A stretch of 43,749 nt of DNA from Chloroflexota bacterium (lineage in GTDB: Bacteria; Chloroflexota; Limnocylindria; Limnocylindrales; CSP1-4), in assembly GCA_003156975.1 (NCBI GenBank), contig PMIE01000038.1, positions 1-43,749 on the forward strand, written 5' to 3'. Under the pieces are notes generated by a model. It was not told the origin of the DNA, did not search any database, and saw only the letters and a program-made list of their open reading frames with translations. The position numbers were made by a program, and so were the translations under genes. Shown here piece after piece: positions 40,890-43,749 of this stretch; within the stretch, counting starts at the first letter, position 1; every line of letters starts with the position of its first letter.

Positions 40890-41753
40890 ATGACGGAAGC
40901 ATCTGGCTACAAGGCCGAGTTGATCGGCGTCTTCGGGCACCCGGTTGCCGAGAATCCGACGGTCGTCATGTATGAGGCCGCATTCGCGGAGCTGGGGCTC
41001 AACTGGCGCTATCTCACGATCGAGGTTCTCCCCGAGGATCTGGAGGCCGCGATGAGGGGCCTGCGGGCCTTCAACATGCGCGGCATCAACTTGACCATCC
41101 CGCACAAGGTGGCGGTGCTGCCGTACCTCGACGAAGTGAAGCCGGCAGCCGCCTTGATGGGCGCGGTGAACACCGTTGTTCGCGTCGGCGACCGACTGGT
41201 CGGCGAGAATACGGACGGAAGGGGCTTCATGACCGCGCTGACCAGGGACGCCAGGGTCGATCCGGCGGGAAAGCGCGTAGTAGTGCTGGGTGCCGGCGGT
41301 GCCGCCAGGTCGATCACCGTGGAGCTTGCACTTGCGGGCGCGCAGCGGATCACGATCGTCAACCGCTCACCCGAGCGCGGCCTAGGGCTGGTGGAGCTGC
41401 TCAACGCCAAGACGCCCGCGAAAGCCGAGTTGGCTCCGTGGCCCGGTCGGTATGCCGTTCCCGAGGGCACGGAGATCCTGGTCAACGCAACATCCATCGG
41501 CCTCTTCCCCAATGTCCACGACAAGCCGGACATCGACTACGAGACGATCACCGACGGCATGGTTGTCTGCGACGTGATCCACACGCCGACCACGCCCTTC
41601 CTCGCGGAGGCCGAGCAGCGCGGCGCGCAGACTCTCGATGGCCTGGGGATGCTCGTCTACCAGGGAGCCATCGGCTTCAAGCTCTGGACCGGCCTCGACG
41701 CGCCGGTGAAGGTCATGTACGACGCCCTGGCCCAGGCTTTCGGGCTGGGCTGA
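40890..41753 (+). CDS. Shikimate dehydrogenase family protein (AroE-like)
   Basis: A 287-residue NAD(P)-dependent dehydrogenase that would reduce 3-dehydroshikimate to shikimate. The catalytic Lys73 in NLTIPHK and Asp109 in ENTDGRGF are present, as are the nucleotide-binding GAGGAAR (134-140), NRSPERG, and the C-terminal GLGMLVYQGAIGFKLWTG. The substrate loop differs from canonical AroE: where E. coli has a Ser (14) and another Ser (16) in 'AHSKSP', this protein has AENPTV, giving Asn and Thr. This suggests altered substrate preference, as in quinate/shikimate or aminoshikimate dehydrogenase relatives. The Trp-controlled trpE follows 1 kb later, fitting an aromatic pathway, with rbsD between. 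The Shine-Dalgarno is weak (AGAGAGAG). Confidence 0.85.
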   Translation: MTEASGYKAELIGVFGHPVAENPTVVMYEAAFAELGLNWRYLTIEVLPEDLEAAMRGLRAFNMRGINLTIPHKVAVLPYLDEVKPAAALMGAVNTVVRVGDRLVGENTDGRGFMTALTRDARVDPAGKRVVVLGAGGAARSITVELALAGAQRITIVNRSPERGLGLVELLNAKTPAKAELAPWPGRYAVPEGTEILVNATSIGLFPNVHDKPDIDYETITDGMVVCDVIHTPTTPFLAEAEQRGAQTLDGLGMLVYQGAIGFKLWTGLDAPVKVMYDALAQAFGLG

Positions 41754-41819
41754 CGGCGGCTCGGTGGCCCTTTCAATCGCTCGAACCCATCCACTATTTG
41801 CGACAACGGAGAGATGATC

Positions 41820-42221
41820 ATGCGAAAGAACGGCATTCTGAACCAGGACATCCTCGCGGCCACCGGAGGGCTCGGCCACGGAGACTACCTCGTGGTTTCC
41901 GACGCCGGGCTGCCGCTCCCGCTCGAAGTCGACCGCATAGACCTGACGGTGGTGAAGAACCTGCCGCGGTTCATCGATGTGCTGAAGCCGATTCTCGCGG
42001 AGATCATCGTCGAGAAGATCATCCTGGCCACGGAGATCCAGAAGGCCAGCCCTGAACTAACTGCGCAGATCCGCGAATTGGCAGGGTCGATCCCGATCGA
42101 GTTCATCAGCCATGAGCAGTTCAAGGCCCTGACCCACGACGCCAAGGCGATCGTCCGCACCGGCGAGCACACGCCCTACTCGAACGTCATCCTTCAGTCC
42201 GGCGTCGATTTCAGCAAGTAG
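41820..42221 (+). CDS. rbsD: D-ribose pyranase (RbsD/FucU family)
   Basis: A 133-residue mutarotase interconverting pyranose forms of ribose (or fucose). Family landmarks are GILNQDILAATGGLGHGDYL with the catalytic His, VSDAGLPLP, DRIDLTVV, EFISHEQFKALTHDAKA, and the C-terminal RTGEHTPYSNVILQSGV. The ATG at 41820 is chosen because GGAGAG (41808-41813) is six bases upstream; the ATG at 41814 would overlap that site. No ribose ABC transporter or kinase is adjacent. It follows the AroE-like gene after 66 bases on the same strand. Confidence 0.92.
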   Translation: MRKNGILNQDILAATGGLGHGDYLVVSDAGLPLPLEVDRIDLTVVKNLPRFIDVLKPILAEIIVEKIILATEIQKASPELTAQIRELAGSIPIEFISHEQFKALTHDAKAIVRTGEHTPYSNVILQSGVDFSK

Positions 42222-42236
42222 GTCCGGGCCCTCAGC

Positions 42237-42293
42237 GGCCGGGGAGAGACGACGGGTCTCGTTTCGGAGTCCCATTCCAATCTCTCCGGCCGG
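42237..42293. repeat. Imperfect inverted repeat after rbsD
   Basis: CGGCCGGGGAGAGA (42237-42250) can pair with TCTCTCCGGCCG (42282-42293) with a two-base bulge. It may end the rbsD transcript before the trp promoter. No T-run follows. Confidence 0.4.
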
Positions 42294-42371
42294 TGTTCGA
42301 TCGTATCGAGTCCTACCTCGATGGCCGGGGCCGTCGGCGCGTCCGCGCCAGATGGGCCTGATCGCGGGGAT

Positions 42372-42401
42372 TTGACACTCGCCCCTGTTCGCCCGTAGAC
42401 T
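42372..42401 (+). promoter_or_regulatory. Promoter of the trp leader
   Basis: TTGACA (42372-42377), 18-base spacer, TAGACT (42396-42401). The predicted start is near 42408, giving a leader of about 405 bases ahead of trpE. Confidence 0.8.
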
Positions 42402-42414
42402 CCCGCCACATTAC

Positions 42415-42720
42415 GAATACGGGCTGTGATCGGGACGAGTACTTCCCGGCGCCGGCGTAGAGAACCAGCGGTTGGTGCAAGCTGGTGCGGTGACGAGAAC
42501 GAATGGCCCCGTGAGCCTCCGGACCAAACCGCGAGCTTCCAGGGCTCGCCAGTAGGCTCCGGCGCAGAGCGCCAGCGATAAAGGGCAGCACCGATCGGCG
42601 GGAGTAGCGCGGAAGCGCAAGAGCCCGACCTGTCGGCCAAAGTGCGGCATTGCCGAATGTGGGTGGCACCGCGGAAGGATCAGACCTTTCGTCCCAAAGA
42701 CGAAGGGTTTTGTGATTCTT
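42415..42720 (+). promoter_or_regulatory. T-box riboswitch, tRNA-Trp specific
   Basis: Uncharged tRNA-Trp should bind this leader and prevent termination. Stem I is recognisable by GGGACGAGTAC near 42432 (the AGUA/K-turn side), the distal CAGCGGTTGGTGCAAGCTGG arm (42467-42486), and the specifier region GAACGAATGGCC, with TGG (Trp codon) at 42504-42506. The T-box core GGGTGGCACCGCGG lies at 42661-42674, with the bulge TGGC at 42664-42667. TGGC can pair with a GCCA acceptor end, which fits the G discriminator of tRNA-Trp. An intrinsic terminator follows at once (42684-42712). The downstream gene, trpE, agrees with the specifier. The exact folding of the middle (stems II/III) is not worked out. 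Confidence 0.85.
42684..42712 (+). terminator. T-box terminator 1
   Basis: ACCTTTCGTC pairs with GACGAAGGGT (10 bp, one G-T) around CCAAA, followed by TTTTG. TCGTCCC on its 5' side is the usual partner of the T-box GGG in the competing antiterminator. Confidence 0.85.
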
Positions 42721-42721
42721 A

Positions 42722-42791
42722 GCGGGGTAACCGCCCCGAACAGACCTTTCGTCCGTGGACGAGAGGTTTTTTGTTACCCCGCGACGCGGGG
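42722..42791 (+). terminator. Second terminator unit, a degenerate copy of the T-box expression platform
   Basis: A second hairpin, ACCTTTCGTC/GACGAGAGGT (42744-42767), is followed by a six-T run. Its 5' arm and preceding CAG are identical to terminator 1. Upstream, GGGGTAACCGCCCCGAA resembles the T-box core but lacks the TGG that binds the tRNA end. The unit is enclosed by a perfect 10-bp inverted repeat, GCGGGGTAAC (42722-42731) and GTTACCCCGC (42773-42782). The right arm of that repeat can instead form CCCCGC-GAC-GCGGGG (42777-42791) just before the trpE ribosome-binding site. Confidence 0.75.
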
Positions 42792-42813
42792 TGATCCAGA
42801 AAGGCGAACCGCA

Positions 42814-43749
42814 ATGGCACTCAAGGATCCGCTAAGTCTTCGCGAGGTGAAGCAGATGTCGGGCGCGGCCGACACGATCCTGCTGACCGCGACTCGCAAC
42901 GCCGACCTCGAGACGCCGATCGGGGCGTTCATGCGCTTCGACGATGGCGGCCCGGCCTTCCTGCTCGAATCCGTCGAAGGCGGCGAGCGGCTCGGCCGGT
43001 ACTCGTTCCTCGGAGTGGGGCCGCGACGCCTGCTGACGTACCGGCCTGGCCAGGCCACGATCCAGACGCGGCCCGTCGGCGTGGCGGAGTTCAGCCCCGA
43101 CCTGCCGACAGAGACTTTCGACGCTCCGGATCCGCTGGTGGCTCTGCGCCGGTTCATGCCGAAGCGGCGCATCCTGCCCTCGACGGAGATCCCGCGCTTC
43201 CCGGGCGGAGCGGTCGGCGCGCTGGCGTACGACGCCGTCTCGACCTTCGAGCCGACAGTTCCACTTCCTGCGAAAGACCCGATCGGCGTGCCGATGGCCG
43301 CCTTCCAGGAGACGGACCTGGTTCTGGTTTTCGATCATCTGACACACACCCTTTCGGCCGTCGCCGCGCTTCACACCGAAGCACCGGACCTCGACGGCCG
43401 ATACGCCATCGCCGAGCGCGCCATCTTCGAGGCCCTGGAGCGAACCGGCCGGCCGACGGAAATCGAGCTGGCGGGACTGACCAGGCGGAGCCGCGCCGGA
43501 TCGGCCGATGGCCAGGCAGAACCGACGCAGCCGCTCGGCTTGGAGCCGATCGAAGTCAGCATGAGCCGGGCCAGGTACGAGGCCGAGGTCCGCAACGCCA
43601 AGGAGAACATCGCTGCCGGCGAGGCGATCCAGATCGTCGTGGCTCGCCGCCAGACGTTCGAGCGCCCGGTGATCGGCGGCGAGAAGCTCGACGCGGTTTC
43701 GCTGTACCGATCGCTGCGCCGCGTGAACCCGAGCCCGTATCTCTTCTTC
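42814..43749 (+). CDS. trpE: Anthranilate synthase component I, N-terminal part (runs off the window)
   Basis: It converts chorismate and glutamine (with TrpG) to anthranilate, the first step of tryptophan synthesis. The visible 312 residues cover the N-terminal Trp-binding domain and the beginning of the chorismate-binding domain. The feedback motif LLESVEGGERLGRYSFLG is intact, so allosteric inhibition by tryptophan is expected. IEVSMSRARYEAEVRNAKE, then AAGEAIQIVVARR and NPSPYLFF, open the catalytic domain. ATG 42814 has the Shine-Dalgarno AGAAAGG nine bases upstream. It is controlled by the tRNA-Trp T-box leader. The frame is open to the last base, so the C-terminal third lies beyond the window. 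Confidence 0.95.
   Translation, partial: MALKDPLSLREVKQMSGAADTILLTATRNADLETPIGAFMRFDDGGPAFLLESVEGGERLGRYSFLGVGPRRLLTYRPGQATIQTRPVGVAEFSPDLPTETFDAPDPLVALRRFMPKRRILPSTEIPRFPGGAVGALAYDAVSTFEPTVPLPAKDPIGVPMAAFQETDLVLVFDHLTHTLSAVAALHTEAPDLDGRYAIAERAIFEALERTGRPTEIELAGLTRRSRAGSADGQAEPTQPLGLEPIEVSMSRARYEAEVRNAKENIAAGEAIQIVVARRQTFERPVIGGEKLDAVSLYRSLRRVNPSPYLFF

Noticed and set aside
42313-42669. Minus-strand frames across the trp leader
   Set aside because: They are open frames within a structured T-box RNA on the plus strand; no start signal or domain is seen.

Overview
This is a high-GC bacterial chromosome segment, most likely from Chloroflexota (Limnocylindria/Ellin6529-type lineage) or a related high-GC terrabacterial phylum. 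The phylum call is inference. It rests on a class I lysyl-tRNA synthetase, a membrane H+-pyrophosphatase, a transcriptional T-box ahead of trpE, many exported proteins with Pro/Thr/Ser-rich stretches, frequent GTG/TTG starts, and no outer-membrane genes. Sigma70-type promoters (TTGACA with 16-18 bp spacers) are readable, and some place the start codon at or near the transcription start.

Layout. 1-5041: the end of a TPR protein, ndk, and a minus-strand set of three (a signal-peptidase-I homologue lacking both catalytic residues, a small membrane protein, and a NuoN/NuoM-like membrane protein). 5063-11174: an Ig-like/beta-propeller surface protein, hppA, uppP and argR. 11175-16543: a repeat-bearing intergenic region, then greA-lysS (class I), a GH114 lipoprotein and serS. 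16697-21079: an RsiV/DUF3298-like lipoprotein, an ArsB/NhaD-type permease, a universal stress protein, a response-regulator remnant, and a TlpA-CcdA thiol-redox pair. 21186-28800: a signalling block with a lone receiver, a hybrid kinase (HisKA-HATPase-REC-HPt), a receiver protein with a degenerate HPt-like tail, an MFS carrier and a PAS kinase with a C-terminal receiver.

28908-37642 looks like an island. It begins at an intact tRNA-Ser(UGA) and ends at a 48-bp copy of that tRNA's 3' end, next to a broken copy of the island's second gene. It holds an Xis-like HTH gene translationally coupled to an uncharacterised His/Cys-motif gene, an 807-aa kelch-like lipoprotein made of two homologous halves, a HigA-type antitoxin behind a toxin remnant, a DUF2975-XRE pair on a leaderless promoter, an AEC transporter and an OafA-type acyltransferase. 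No integrase is visible.

37727-43749 returns to housekeeping-type content: a DUF3592-like repeat protein, a small unknown, a second DUF3298-like protein, a ferredoxin-NADP reductase with an Ala-rich insertion, an AroE-family dehydrogenase, rbsD, and a Trp T-box leader with two successive terminators ahead of trpE, which runs off the right edge.

The points most worth following are the tRNA-bounded island with its HTH/His-Cys pair, the duplicated expression platform of the trp T-box, and the signal-peptidase pseudoenzyme.
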